From contig NZ_JAKZLC010000001.1 in assembly GCF_022808815.1 (NCBI RefSeq), forward strand, positions 744,001 through 808,000: DNA of 64,000 bases, read 5' to 3'. The notes below the pieces were generated by a model, which ran no database searches, was not told the origin of the DNA, and saw nothing but the letters and a program-made list of their open reading frames with translations. This document shows positions 12,803-21,737 of this stretch, piece by piece. Position 1 is the stretch's first letter. Each line of letters opens with the position of its first letter. Source of the DNA: Geothrix paludis (GTDB lineage Bacteria > Acidobacteriota > Holophagae > Holophagales > Holophagaceae). The position numbers and the translations under genes were made by a program.

Positions 12803-14002
12803 ATGACCGCCGCTTTCGGATCCGTATCTGACGCCCTCGCCCTGCTCATGAAGGGCACCGTGACCTGCCACAAGGTGGAACAGCTTGAGGCCAAGCTGAA
12901 GGAAGGGCGGCCCCTGCGGATCAAGGCGGGCTTCGATCCCACGGCGCCTGACCTGCATCTGGGCCACGGCGTGCTCATCCGCAAGATGGCCCAGTTCCAG
13001 AAGCTGGGCCACGAAGTGACATTCCTCATCGGGGACTTCACCGGCCTCATCGGCGATCCCACGGGCAAGAAGGCCACGCGCCCGCCTCTGTCCCGCGAGG
13101 AGGTGCTGGCTAACGCGGAGACCTACAAGGCCCAGGTCTTCAAGATCCTCGATCCCGAAAAGACCAAGGTGCGCTTCAACAGCGAGTGGCTTGGCCCCCT
13201 GCACGGCGAGCAGTGGATCCGCCTGGCCTCGCGCTTCACCGTGGCGCAGATGTTGGAGCGCAACGATTTCGCCAAGCGCATGGAGGCTCGCGAGCCCATC
13301 TCCCTGCACGAGCTGCTCTACCCCCTCACCCAGGCCTACGATTCCGTGGCCCTCCAGGCGGATGTGGAGCTGGGCGGCAACGATCAGCTCTTCAACCTCA
13401 TGCAAGGCCGCATCCTCCAGGAGGCGTCCGGCCAGAAGCCCCAGGTAGTGCTCACGGTCCCCCTTCTGCTGGGCCTGGACGGCGTGGAGAAGATGTCGAA
13501 GTCCCTTGGCAACTACATCGGCTTCATGGAGGACCCGGACACCCAGTTCGGCAAGGCCATGAGCGCCAGCGACGCCCTCATGTGGGACTGGTACCTGCTG
13601 CTGACGGACAAGCTCCCCGCGGAAATCGAGCTCCTCAGGCAGGGCCACCCGATGGATGCCAAGAAGGCCCTGGCCCGGCAGATCGTGTCGGACTTCCACG
13701 GCGCCGCCGCCGGCCGCGAGGCCGAGGAGCGCTGGGTGCGCCGGTTCTCGGAGCGCAGCCAGGAAGAGGCTCCCGAGGTCGCCATGGCCCCCACGGATGG
13801 CGAGGTCCCCCTCAGCCGCCTGCTGGTGGACCGCGGTCTGGCCGCCAGCCGTAAGGAAGCTGAGCGCCTCATTGGCCAGGGCGCCGTCAGCCTGGATGGC
13901 CAGAAGGCCGGGGATCCAGCCCTGCGGCTGGCGCTGAGTTCCGGCCAGTCCCTCCTGGTCAAGGTGGGCAAGCTCAAGCTCGAGCGCTGGATGATCTCAT
14001 GA
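12803..14002 (+). CDS. tyrS: Tyrosyl-tRNA synthetase
   Basis: This 399-residue class I synthetase attaches tyrosine to tRNA-Tyr. The HIGH-type signature is HLGHG within [15 protein letters not shown], the tyrosine-pocket block is [22 protein letters not shown], and the KMSKS loop is intact ([12 protein letters not shown]). The last ~65 residues are an S4 RNA-binding domain ([21 protein letters not shown]). Length and layout fit the TyrRS-Z-like bacterial form. Its stop overlaps the next gene's ATG by four bases, implying translational coupling. Confidence 0.97.
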   Translation: MTAAFGSVSDALALLMKGTVTCHKVEQLEAKLKEGRPLRIKAGFDPTAPDLHLGHGVLIRKMAQFQKLGHEVTFLIGDFTGLIGDPTGKKATRPPLSREEVLANAETYKAQVFKILDPEKTKVRFNSEWLGPLHGEQWIRLASRFTVAQMLERNDFAKRMEAREPISLHELLYPLTQAYDSVALQADVELGGNDQLFNLMQGRILQEASGQKPQVVLTVPLLLGLDGVEKMSKSLGNYIGFMEDPDTQFGKAMSASDALMWDWYLLLTDKLPAEIELLRQGHPMDAKKALARQIVSDFHGAAAGREAEERWVRRFSERSQEEAPEVAMAPTDGEVPLSRLLVDRGLAASRKEAERLIGQGAVSLDGQKAGDPALRLALSSGQSLLVKVGKLKLERWMIS

Positions 14003-15672
14003 GCCTTCCGGCCCTCAAGGACCTCTTCGCCCGGCATCGGACAGGAGCCACCGGCCTGTGGCGACTGGGCCAGGAACCCAACCGGGTCGTCTACTTCGAA
14101 GGCGGGAACGTGGTGTTCGCCGCCAGCAGCCATCCCCAGGACCGTCTGACCCACCTGCTGGTGGAACGCGGCAAGCTCACCCAGGTCCAGCTCGACTACG
14201 CCATGGCGAACCTCAATCCGACCATGTCCATCGGGCGGAACCTCATTGAAATGGGGTTCATCACCCAGCGGGACCTGCTGGACGTGGCCCGGGCCCAGGT
14301 GGAGCGGGTGGTCTGGGCGGCCATGGCGGAAACCATGGAACGTCCGGCCTTCGAGGCCAAGGCCCTCGATGCCTCCACGGTCCGTCTCCCCTTCGATACC
14401 CCAGGCATGCTGCTGGCGGGCGTACTGAACCTCCAGGACCGCGAGCCCCTGCTGGCGGAGCTGGGTCCCCTGGACCAGGTGGTGGCCCTGGAGGTTCCGC
14501 GCCTTCCCGAGCTCAACCTCCCCCCCGACCTGGTCCGCCTCCCCGGCCTCCTGGGCGGCCAGCGGACCCTCCTGGACTTGGGCCGCGAGGCCGGGGTCGA
14601 GCCCTTCCGCCTGGGCGCCTTCGTGCTGTATCTGCGGGAGATGGGCTGGGCTCGCCTCCAGATGGCGCCGTCGTCCCCGGAAGCTCCCCGGCCCCCGGAA
14701 CCGGAGCCGATCCTGATCGCGCCGCCCGTGACGCCCGTGACGTCCCCTGTGACGTTGCCGGTTCCGCCGCCTTCTCCGGCCGTCCCCTCCCTGATCCAGG
14801 CCATCGAAGCCAGCCAGGTCCCCACCACGAACCTGGAGCACCTTTCCGAAGCCCTGGACCAGCTGGGCGCCGAGGACGAATGGGAGGAACCCGGCCAGGG
14901 TGGCCTCCAGCCTCCGCTCTCGCCGGAACGGCCCCTCCCCATCCACCAGACCGCCGCCGGAAGCACGGAACCTCCTGATTTCCAATCCCTTGAGCCCAAA
15001 GGCACCTCCCGCCGGCCCCTCGTCCTGCTTGGGATCCTCCTGGTGGTCGCGGGCCTGTGGGGCGGTCTGCGGTGGTACCAACGGAACCCCATCATTCTTC
15101 CGAAACTTGCCCAGCCTTCTCCGCTGAACCCTTCCGCGCCGGCAACAAAGCCGGAGCAACCCCTCCCCGAGGCCAGCTCCGAGCCCGAGGCGAAATCAGA
15201 GCCCAAGCCTGAGGCCCAAGCCGCCCCCAAACCCGACGCGAAACCGGTCTCCGAACCGGCCCGGGCGCCCAAGGTGGTTCCTCCGGCCCAGCCGAAGCCC
15301 GCTCCCAGATCCTCGGTTTCCTCCCAGGCCGAGCGCCTGAAGGCCATCCAGGCGGGCAACTGGAAGCTGGCCCACAGCCAGGGCTTGGCCCTGTGCGCCG
15401 CCAGCCAGGGCAAGTGGTCCCTGCGTCTGGAGATCGCGTGCCAGGGCGATACGGTCCAGCGCGCGGCCAGCCTCCTGAAAGGTCAGACTCCGGACCTCTT
15501 CCTCCTGCCCATGACCATGCGGAACGGACGCATCTGCCACCAGATCTTCCTCGGTACCTACGAATCAGAGGCCGCGGCTCTGGCGGCTGCCCGTCGCCTT
15601 CCGCCCCCCTTCCTGACCGAGGGGAACCGTCCAAAGCCCTTCAAGGTGGACCAGATCCCCAGTCGGCAATAG
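13999..15672 (+). CDS. DUF4388-like protein with transmembrane segment and SPOR-like C-terminus
   Basis: This 557-residue protein is modular. Residues 1-~225 resemble the DUF4388/PATAN-type domain often found in Myxococcota and Acidobacteriota signalling proteins ([24 protein letters not shown], then [25 protein letters not shown]). A Pro/Glu-rich linker leads to one membrane helix near residues 338-358 ([18 protein letters not shown]), then a Pro/Lys/Glu-rich spacer, then a C-terminal SPOR-like repeat ending [12 protein letters not shown]. The topology suggests a cytoplasmic sensor linked through the membrane to a periplasmic peptidoglycan-binding module. It overlaps tyrS by 4 bases and lies just before rlpA. 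Confidence 0.7.
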   Translation: MSLPALKDLFARHRTGATGLWRLGQEPNRVVYFEGGNVVFAASSHPQDRLTHLLVERGKLTQVQLDYAMANLNPTMSIGRNLIEMGFITQRDLLDVARAQVERVVWAAMAETMERPAFEAKALDASTVRLPFDTPGMLLAGVLNLQDREPLLAELGPLDQVVALEVPRLPELNLPPDLVRLPGLLGGQRTLLDLGREAGVEPFRLGAFVLYLREMGWARLQMAPSSPEAPRPPEPEPILIAPPVTPVTSPVTLPVPPPSPAVPSLIQAIEASQVPTTNLEHLSEALDQLGAEDEWEEPGQGGLQPPLSPERPLPIHQTAAGSTEPPDFQSLEPKGTSRRPLVLLGILLVVAGLWGGLRWYQRNPIILPKLAQPSPLNPSAPATKPEQPLPEASSEPEAKSEPKPEAQAAPKPDAKPVSEPARAPKVVPPAQPKPAPRSSVSSQAERLKAIQAGNWKLAHSQGLALCAASQGKWSLRLEIACQGDTVQRAASLLKGQTPDLFLLPMTMRNGRICHQIFLGTYESEAAALAAARRLPPPFLTEGNRPKPFKVDQIPSRQ

Positions 15673-15678
15673 GCATAA

Positions 15679-15694
15679 GCAGCGGTTTCGCTGC
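15679..15694 (+). terminator. Hairpin after the DUF4388-like gene
   Basis: GCAGCG-GTTT-CGCTGC forms a 6-bp stem directly after the stop, extended outward by AATAGG (15668) pairing with CCTATT (about 15700). A moderately T-rich stretch follows. It probably separates the tyrS unit from rlpA. Confidence 0.5.
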
Positions 15695-15721
15695 ACATAT
15701 TCCTATTCCAATTTGCAGTCC

Positions 15722-15760
15722 TTTACAAAAGGGCTAGGCTTCGCCATACTTTATATGTAT
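15722..15760 (+). promoter_or_regulatory. rlpA: AT-rich putative promoter for rlpA
   Basis: A sharp drop in GC spans about 15695-15800 in otherwise GC-rich DNA. TTTACA at 15722 is a candidate -35, with ATACTT or the adjacent TATATG as -10 about 18-20 bases on. It lies ~180 bases before the chosen rlpA start; the leader between contains no clear gene. Spacing to the -10 is only approximate. Confidence 0.35.
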
Positions 15761-15933
15761 ACGAACTGGTCCATTAAACGTGACCCGTTGATCTTTGTTT
15801 GTGGAGCCCGATGCTGTCACCCTTCCATCCCACCAATTGGAGCAAGGCCTGTGCGCTCTGGATCCACGAGATCCACGTCGCCTTCGACCCTCCGACGCCG
15901 GTGGACCCAGGCAAAGGCGGGTTTCTCAGAGTC

Positions 15934-16656
15934 ATGCGCTGGAGCACCCCTCGGGTGGCCACCCTGGTCGCCCTCAGCTTCACCCTCCACTGCACCCGTC
16001 CCCCGGCGACCTATGCCTCCCCCTCCGCCGGCTCCCGCAATGGCGCCCAGCCCGCGGATGGCCAGGCCTACGTGGAGGAGGGTGTGGCCAGCTGGTATGG
16101 CGGAGATGACGATGGATTCGCAGGCCGGCAGACGGCCAGCGGGGAAATATTCGATCCGGAGCAGTACACCTGCGCCCACCGGACCCTTCCCCTGGGCAGC
16201 TTCGTGGAAGTCGAGAACCTCGAGAACCGGAAGCGCGCGGTCTTCCGGGTGAATGATCGTGGCCCCTTCGTCAAGGGAAGGGTGCTGGACCTCTCCAAGC
16301 AGGGAGCCAAGGACCTGGGATTCCTGGGCCATGGGACCGCCCGCATCCGCCTGCGCTCCGTGGATGCCATGGGCCTTCCCACCGCGCTGGATCCGGCCGT
16401 CGACCATGCGGACCCCTTTGTGGTGCAGGTGGCTGCTCTTTCGGATCCCAAGAACATCGAATCACTTACACGCGAACTTGAAAACACCTTCGGCGTCGTG
16501 ACGCTCCAGAGCGCCACCACCCGCGGCGGCGTGGCCGTGAAGCGGGTCCGGGTGGGCAGCTACACCAGCCGCCAGGACGCCGAGCAGGCGGCCGAGCGAC
16601 TCGCCAAGCTCATGAAGGACCGCGGTGTCGAACCCTTCATCACCCGTCAGCGCTGA
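15934..16656 (+). CDS. rlpA: RlpA-family septal ring lytic transglycosylase with SPOR domain
   Basis: From ATG 15934 the protein is 240 residues: a hydrophobic export segment (ATLVALSFTLHC) with a cysteine lacking a canonical lipobox, then the double-psi beta-barrel of RlpA (GVASWYGGDDDGFAGRQTAS, HRTLPLGSFVEVENL, FRVNDRGPFV, LDLSKQGAKDLG). The C-terminal ~75 residues form a SPOR domain (FVVQVAALSDPKNIESL ... EQAAERLAKLMKDRG). RlpA cleaves denuded glycan strands at the septum. The frame is open back to 15799, but the upstream 45 residues are not signal-like and overlap the promoter region. Start is therefore moderately certain. Confidence 0.88.
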   Translation: MRWSTPRVATLVALSFTLHCTRPPATYASPSAGSRNGAQPADGQAYVEEGVASWYGGDDDGFAGRQTASGEIFDPEQYTCAHRTLPLGSFVEVENLENRKRAVFRVNDRGPFVKGRVLDLSKQGAKDLGFLGHGTARIRLRSVDAMGLPTALDPAVDHADPFVVQVAALSDPKNIESLTRELENTFGVVTLQSATTRGGVAVKRVRVGSYTSRQDAEQAAERLAKLMKDRGVEPFITRQR

Positions 16657-16658
16657 CA

Positions 16659-16712
16659 TGGTCCTGGGGGGACCGCCTGCTCGCTCCGCTCGCGATGTCC
16701 CCCCCGGGACCC
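16659..16712. repeat. Strong imperfect hairpin between rlpA and ispD
   Basis: GGTCCTGGGGGGAC pairs with GTCCCCCCCGGGACC across a 23-base loop that is itself partly symmetrical (GCTCGCTCCGCTCGC). The 14-15 bp stem directly follows the rlpA stop codon. It lacks a U-run. Its position argues that the true ispD start lies beyond it. Confidence 0.6.
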
Positions 16713-16717
16713 TCCAC

Positions 16718-17425
16718 GTGGTACCCGAGCCAAGCCCGCTCACCACGTCTGATCCCCTGCGCCCCTACTTGGTCATTCCTGCCGGAGGGCGGGGTCTGCG
16801 CATGGGCGGTGGCCTGCCCAAGCAGTTCCGCGATTGGGGCGGCCGCCCCCTGCTCCAGGCCACGGTGGAGGCGTTCCTGGCCCCCGGCATGCCTCACCTT
16901 GCAGGTATCGCCCTGGCTGTGCCTGAAAGCCACCTGGAGGAAACCCGCTCCTGGTCCTTCAGCGCGCCCTGCTGGGTGGTGCCGGGCGGCGACACCCGGC
17001 AGGCCTCTGTGTGGGCCGCCCTCCGGGCCCTGCCGGACCAGCCGCTGGCTCCGGTGATGATCCACGACGCCGTCCGGCCCTTCCCTCCAGTGGCCCCCCT
17101 GTGGGAAGCCCTGGACGCCCTGAACCAGTTCGACGGCGTCCTGCTCGGCGAACCTTCCACCGACACCCTCAAGCGGGTGGACGAGAACGGCCGGGTGCTC
17201 GGCACGGAACCCCGGGAGGCCTTCTTCCGGGCCCAGACCCCCCAGATCGCGCGCCTGGGCACCTGGCTCAACGCCTTCCGCGCCGCCGACGCCTCGGGCT
17301 TCAACGCCACGGATGACGTCGCCCTGCTGGAGCGCCTGGGCCTGGCGGTGAAGCTGATCCCCAGCCCCAGCTCCAACCTGAAGCTCACCACCCCCGAAGA
17401 CTGGGAGCGCACCCGGCCAGGCTGA
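16718..17425 (+). CDS. ispD: 2-C-methyl-D-erythritol 4-phosphate cytidylyltransferase
   Basis: IspD transfers CMP from CTP to methylerythritol phosphate in the non-mevalonate isoprenoid pathway. The nucleotide-binding signature is PAGGRGLRMGGGLPKQF, with the conserved IHDAVRPF and TDDVALLERLG blocks; the C-terminal SNLKLTTPEDW is family-typical. Using GTG 16718 gives 235 residues, matching the usual ~230-240. An ATG at 16658 is also in frame (255 residues) but would encode the hairpin at 16659-16712, so I prefer the later start. No ispF is fused or adjacent. Confidence 0.88.
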   Translation: MVPEPSPLTTSDPLRPYLVIPAGGRGLRMGGGLPKQFRDWGGRPLLQATVEAFLAPGMPHLAGIALAVPESHLEETRSWSFSAPCWVVPGGDTRQASVWAALRALPDQPLAPVMIHDAVRPFPPVAPLWEALDALNQFDGVLLGEPSTDTLKRVDENGRVLGTEPREAFFRAQTPQIARLGTWLNAFRAADASGFNATDDVALLERLGLAVKLIPSPSSNLKLTTPEDWERTRPG

Positions 17426-17441
17426 CCAAACCACGGTGTGT

Positions 17442-17467
17442 AGTGGATGAACCCACATCCACTCCCT
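17442..17467 (+). terminator. Putative terminator after ispD
   Basis: AGTGGAT (17442-17448) pairs with ATCCACT (17457-17463) over an 8-base loop, followed by CCCTTTTC. This is a weak intrinsic-terminator shape before the lpxC upstream region, where TTTGGCTAGCATAACGG may hold a promoter. Confidence 0.45.
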
Positions 17468-17547
17468 TTTCATCACCAGGCAAATCGTGAAATGATTTGG
17501 CTAGCATAACGGCACAGAAATGGCTTATCAGTCTGCGAGGACGAACC

Positions 17548-18468
17548 ATGCCCCGCAGCACCACGCCCCAGACCCTGAGCCGCGAGATCACCATCTCGGG
17601 CCATGGCCTGCATGGCAACCGCCCCTGTTCCGTGCGCCTGGTCCCCGTGGCCGAACCCACGGGCATCGTGTTCGTCCACACGCCCACCGGCACCGTGATC
17701 CCCGCCAAGGCGGATCTGGCCGGCGATCTGGTGCTGGCCACCACCCTGGTGAAGGATGGCGTGCGCCTCCAGACCATCGAGCACCTGCTGTCGGCGCTCA
17801 TGGGCCTGGAAGTGGAGCACATCCGCATCGAGGTGGACGCCGAGGAACTTCCCATTCTCGATGGCAGCGCCGCCCCCTGGGTGGAGGCCATCCTGCAGGT
17901 GGGCGTGAAGGGCCTGGCAGGCCGCCGGCGGTTCATGAAGATCACCCAGCCCATCGAAGTCCGAAACGGCGACCGCTGGATCCGGGCTCTCCCCTACGAT
18001 GGGCTCCGGCTTCGCTACGTCATCGACTTCCCCATCCCCGCCCTGGGCCGCCAGAGCCGCGAGCTGAGCCTCACCCCCGACAAGTACCGCCGGGAGCTGG
18101 GCGCCGCCCGCACCTTCTGCTTGGCCCAGGAGATCGACATGATGCGCGCCCGCGGCCTGGCCCTGGGCGGCAGCCTGGACAACGCCGTGGTCTTCGGCGC
18201 CGACGGGCCCCTGAACGAGTCCCTGCGCTACGAGGACGAAGCCGTCCGCCACAAGATGCTCGATCTCGTGGGCGACCTGGCGCTGCTCGGCGCGCCCCTG
18301 CTGGGCTTGGTGGAAGCCCATGCCGCCGGCCACGCCCTGCATGTCGCCCTGGCCCAGGCCATCCTCGCGGCACCCGGCTCCTGGGAGTGGACCGAGGAAG
18401 CCGAACCCGCCAACGTGCGCTTCTTCTTCCAACCCGCAGGACTCACCGCCGCGGCGCAGCCTGCCTGA
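17548..18468 (+). CDS. lpxC: UDP-3-O-acyl-N-acetylglucosamine deacetylase
   Basis: LpxC performs the committed zinc-dependent step of lipid A synthesis. The 306-residue length is normal. Visible zinc and catalytic motifs are TIEHLLSALMGL (first His), LDGSAAPW, the FCLAQEIDMMRARGLALGGSLDNAVVF insert region and RHKMLDLVGDLALLG (second zinc His and Asp). ATG 17548 has GAGG upstream and directly precedes the conserved LSREITISGHGLH. It stands alone here, without lpxA/fabZ. Together with the lpt genes it shows an LPS-type outer membrane. Confidence 0.96.
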   Translation: MPRSTTPQTLSREITISGHGLHGNRPCSVRLVPVAEPTGIVFVHTPTGTVIPAKADLAGDLVLATTLVKDGVRLQTIEHLLSALMGLEVEHIRIEVDAEELPILDGSAAPWVEAILQVGVKGLAGRRRFMKITQPIEVRNGDRWIRALPYDGLRLRYVIDFPIPALGRQSRELSLTPDKYRRELGAARTFCLAQEIDMMRARGLALGGSLDNAVVFGADGPLNESLRYEDEAVRHKMLDLVGDLALLGAPLLGLVEAHAAGHALHVALAQAILAAPGSWEWTEEAEPANVRFFFQPAGLTAAAQPA

Positions 18469-18528
18469 ACCGATTTCCGGTTGCGGCCCACGACAGGGAC
18501 CTGTCAGCCTGTTCCCTTCACCCGAGAG

Positions 18529-19878
18529 GTGCATAGGTGTTACTTCATCTCCTTCAGTGACCTGACGAACCGGGCAGACGCGCCCGGGCAGGTGAGCGAC
18601 TGGGTGGCCGCGCTGGCGCGGAACGGGGAGATGGAAGAGGACACGCGGGAGGCCGTCAAGGCCATCCTGGCGGACGTGCGCCGGGATGGCCTGAAGGCCT
18701 TACTCGACTGGACCTTGCGCCTGGATGGCGTGGCCCTCGATCCCGCGGCTCTGCGCATTCCCGAAGCGGCCCTCCAGACCGCCCGCGCGGACCTGGACCG
18801 CCGCCAGCCGGACCTTATGGCCGCCCTGCGGGAAATGATCGCCAATGTCCGCCGGTTCGCGGAGGGCCAGCGCGGCTGCCTGCGCGACCTGGAGCTGCCC
18901 CTGCCCGGGGGCGGCACCGTGGGCGAGCGCTGGTGCCCTTTGAAGACCGCGGGCGTCTACATCCCCGGCGGGCGGGCCTTCTATCCGTCCACCCTCGCCA
19001 TGACCGTCATCCCCGCCCAGGTGGCCGGCGTGGGCCGCATCGTGGGCGTGACACCCCCGAAGCCACAGCCGACCCTCCCGGGCGCCTGGGGCGTGGATTC
19101 CCTGGTGCTGGCCTGCGCGGCCGAACTGGGCCTCACCGAGCTCTACCCCTTCGGCGGCGCCCAGGCCCTGGCCTGGCTGGCCTTCGGGGAGCCGGCGGTT
19201 GATCTCGTCGCCGGTCCGGGCAATCGGTTCGTGGCCGAGGCCAAGCGCCAGCTCATCGGCACCTGCGGCATCGACGCCCTGGCGGGCCCCACGGAGCTGC
19301 TGGTGCTGGCCGATGGCAGCGCTGATCCCGCCTGGCTGGCCGAGGACCTCATGGCCCAGGCCGAGCACGATCCCGACGCCGCCGCCGTGCTGGTGAGCGC
19401 CGACCGCGCCCTGCTCAAAGCCGTGGAGGCCGAGCTTCAGACCCGCGTGGCCGCCTCGCCCCGCCGCGCCATCCTCGAGCAGAGCCTGGGCGCCCATGGA
19501 CGGCTGGTCTGCGCCGAGCGCGACCTGGCCATCGCCCTGGCCCAGGCCTGGGCGCCCGAGCACCTCGAGCTCTGCGTCCGCGATCCGGAAGCGTGGCTGC
19601 CCTCGCTGACCACCGCAGGAGCCGTCTTCATCGGCAGCGCCAGCGCCGAGGCCTTCGGCGACTACGGCGCAGGCCCCAACCACGTGCTGCCCACGGACCG
19701 CAGCGCCCGCTACACCAGCCCCCTGGGCGTGGCCACCTTCCTCAAGCGCCAGAGCCTGCTGCGGCTCTCCGCAACCGACGCGGCCGCCATGGCCCCTTGG
19801 GTCGAGAAGCTCGCCGAGGCCGAGGGCCTCACCCACCACGGCCGCAGCGCCGGCCTGCGCGGCCATCACCACCCCTAG
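18529..19878 (+). CDS. hisD: Histidinol dehydrogenase
   Basis: HisD makes the last two oxidations from L-histidinol to histidine with NAD+ and zinc. The 449-residue reading from GTG 18529 shows the family blocks YIPGGRAFYPSTLAMTVIPAQVAGV, FGGAQALAWLAFG, DLVAGPGNRFVAEAKRQL, IDALAGPTELLVLAD, the catalytic EHDPDAAAVL and GPNHVLPTDRSARY. No good ribosome site is visible; the GTG at 18592 would shorten it by 21 residues. It is the first gene of the histidine operon. A small hairpin (GACAGG/CCTGTC near 18492-18505) lies in the leader. Confidence 0.94.
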   Translation: MHRCYFISFSDLTNRADAPGQVSDWVAALARNGEMEEDTREAVKAILADVRRDGLKALLDWTLRLDGVALDPAALRIPEAALQTARADLDRRQPDLMAALREMIANVRRFAEGQRGCLRDLELPLPGGGTVGERWCPLKTAGVYIPGGRAFYPSTLAMTVIPAQVAGVGRIVGVTPPKPQPTLPGAWGVDSLVLACAAELGLTELYPFGGAQALAWLAFGEPAVDLVAGPGNRFVAEAKRQLIGTCGIDALAGPTELLVLADGSADPAWLAEDLMAQAEHDPDAAAVLVSADRALLKAVEAELQTRVAASPRRAILEQSLGAHGRLVCAERDLAIALAQAWAPEHLELCVRDPEAWLPSLTTAGAVFIGSASAEAFGDYGAGPNHVLPTDRSARYTSPLGVATFLKRQSLLRLSATDAAAMAPWVEKLAEAEGLTHHGRSAGLRGHHHP

Positions 19879-19961
19879 GGAGCGCCTCCTCGCCGAGCGC
19901 TCCGTTCTGCTTCTTCTCACCTGGAAGCCTGGTTTCCTCCTACCCTCATCCCGAGTCACCC

Positions 19962-21737
19962 ATGTCCTTCCTCCGACCTGATCTCGCCGACCTGCCCGCC
20001 TACCGGCGGCCTCCCGAGCCGCCCACGGGCCTCCGCCTGCACATGAACGAGGCCGGGTCCGATTGGCCGGCCGAGGCCCGCGAGGCGCTGCTGGCGCGGC
20101 TTCGCACCCTGCCCTTCAACCTCTACCCCGAGCGCCAGGAGGAACTCACCGAGCGCCTGCGGAAGCGCGTGGGCGCGCCCGAAGGTGGCCTGCTGCTGGG
20201 CCCCTCCAGCGGCGCCCTGCTCGACCACGTAGCCATGGCAGGCCTGAGCTTCGGGGACACGGTGGCCATCCCGGATCCGGGTTTCAGCCTCTATCCCATG
20301 CTGGTGCGCCGGAACGGTGGCCAGGTGCGCAAGGTGCCCCAGGGCACGGGCTTTCCACTGGAGCCCTGGTTCGAAGCGCTCGACTGCCGCCAGATCTGGC
20401 TGACCCTGCCCAACAACCCCACGGGCGCCTGGGTATCCCCGGCGGAACTGGAGCCTCTCCTGGCCGCGGCGGCTGCCCGCCCCAAGCCGCCCCTGGTGGT
20501 GATGGACGAGGCCTACGCGGAGTTCGCGCCGGCCACCCACCGCCTGGCGGTGGACCGCTATCCGAACGTGGTGCTGTTGCGCACCTTCAGCAAGGCGCTG
20601 GCCTCCGCCTCCTGGCGCCTGGGCTACCTCCTGGGCGACCCTGCCCTGGTGTCCAAGCTGGCCACGCTGCAGCTGCCCTACTCCATCCCCGCCGCCAGCC
20701 TGGAGGCCCTGGACGTGGCCCTGGACTTCGCGCCGACCTTCGAGCCCGCCGTGCGCGCCCTGCCGGAGCGGCGCGATCGCCTGGCGACGTCCCTGGCGAC
20801 CACCCTGCCCGCGCACCGCGTCGCCCCCAGCGCCGGCAACTTCATCCACGTGACACCGGACCCCTCAGACATTCTGGAAGCTGAGGGCATCAAGGTGCGC
20901 CGCCTGCCCGGCACCGGTGCCGCGCGGCTCACCATCGGCACGGAACCGGACACGGCCCGCGTGGCCGCGATCCTGGGCACGCCGCTGCCGGAGCCCGCGC
21001 CACAGCCGCGTCGCCGCCTGCTGGTCCTGGACATCGACGGCGTGCTCATTGATGCCGACCGCAGCTTCCTGGAGGCCGTGGCCCGGGCCCTGGCTGAGCT
21101 GCGGCCTGCCCTGCCCTGGTCCGATGGCGCCTACCGCGCCTTCAAGCGCCTGGGCGGCTACAACAACGACTTCCGCCTCGCCGCCGGCGCCTTGGCCCTG
21201 GCCGAGGTGCACGGTGACGTGGACCTCCAGCCCGTGATCGAAGCGGCAGACAGCCGCGGCTTCCCGGAGCTCGACGTGCGGATGGAGGCCCTGGAGCCCG
21301 CGGCGCAGGTCGTCGTGCAGAAGCACTACGCGGACACCATCCGCCTGGAGCGCCCCCTGGTGGACTTGGCCGAGCTGAAGGCCACGGGCTGGGAGCTGGC
21401 GGTGCTCACCGGGCGGCCGCCCGAAGAACTGGACCTGGCCTGGAAGGTGTTGGGCTTCTCGCTGCCCGCGGTCTGCGACGCCGCGCCCCACCTGCGGAAG
21501 CCCGAGCCCGCGGGCCTGTTGCAGCTGGCGGACGCCTACCGGGCCGAGGAGGTCGTCTTCGCCGGGGATACCGTCGATGACGCGCGCTGCCTGCGAGCCG
21601 CCGCCGAGCTGAAACCCGAGGTGGCCTGGCGCTTCGCGGCCCTGGGCCCCGACCGCTCCCGCTTCGCCGCGGCCGGGGATGCCGAGTCCGAGACCCTGCG
21701 CGGCCTTCTGCCCACGCTGACCCAGGAGCAGCCATGA
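19962..21737 (+). CDS. hisC: HisC aminotransferase fused to a HAD-superfamily phosphatase
   Basis: The 591-residue protein joins two enzymes. Residues 1-~345 are histidinol-phosphate aminotransferase: LHMNEAGSDWP, LPNNPTG, VMDEAYAEF and the PLP lysine Lys211 in RTFSKALASASWRLGY. Residues ~350-591 are a HAD domain: motif I LDIDGVLID (Asp357, Asp359), GGYNNDFRLA, motif II LTGRPPEE, and the acidic motif VVFAGDTVDD. HisC makes histidinol phosphate, which must then be dephosphorylated; no other phosphatase is in the operon, and HisB here lacks the E. coli-type HAD half. The fused HAD is thus the candidate histidinol-phosphatase (inference). It overlaps hisB by 4 bases. Confidence 0.92.
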   Translation: MSFLRPDLADLPAYRRPPEPPTGLRLHMNEAGSDWPAEAREALLARLRTLPFNLYPERQEELTERLRKRVGAPEGGLLLGPSSGALLDHVAMAGLSFGDTVAIPDPGFSLYPMLVRRNGGQVRKVPQGTGFPLEPWFEALDCRQIWLTLPNNPTGAWVSPAELEPLLAAAAARPKPPLVVMDEAYAEFAPATHRLAVDRYPNVVLLRTFSKALASASWRLGYLLGDPALVSKLATLQLPYSIPAASLEALDVALDFAPTFEPAVRALPERRDRLATSLATTLPAHRVAPSAGNFIHVTPDPSDILEAEGIKVRRLPGTGAARLTIGTEPDTARVAAILGTPLPEPAPQPRRRLLVLDIDGVLIDADRSFLEAVARALAELRPALPWSDGAYRAFKRLGGYNNDFRLAAGALALAEVHGDVDLQPVIEAADSRGFPELDVRMEALEPAAQVVVQKHYADTIRLERPLVDLAELKATGWELAVLTGRPPEELDLAWKVLGFSLPAVCDAAPHLRKPEPAGLLQLADAYRAEEVVFAGDTVDDARCLRAAAELKPEVAWRFAALGPDRSRFAAAGDAESETLRGLLPTLTQEQP

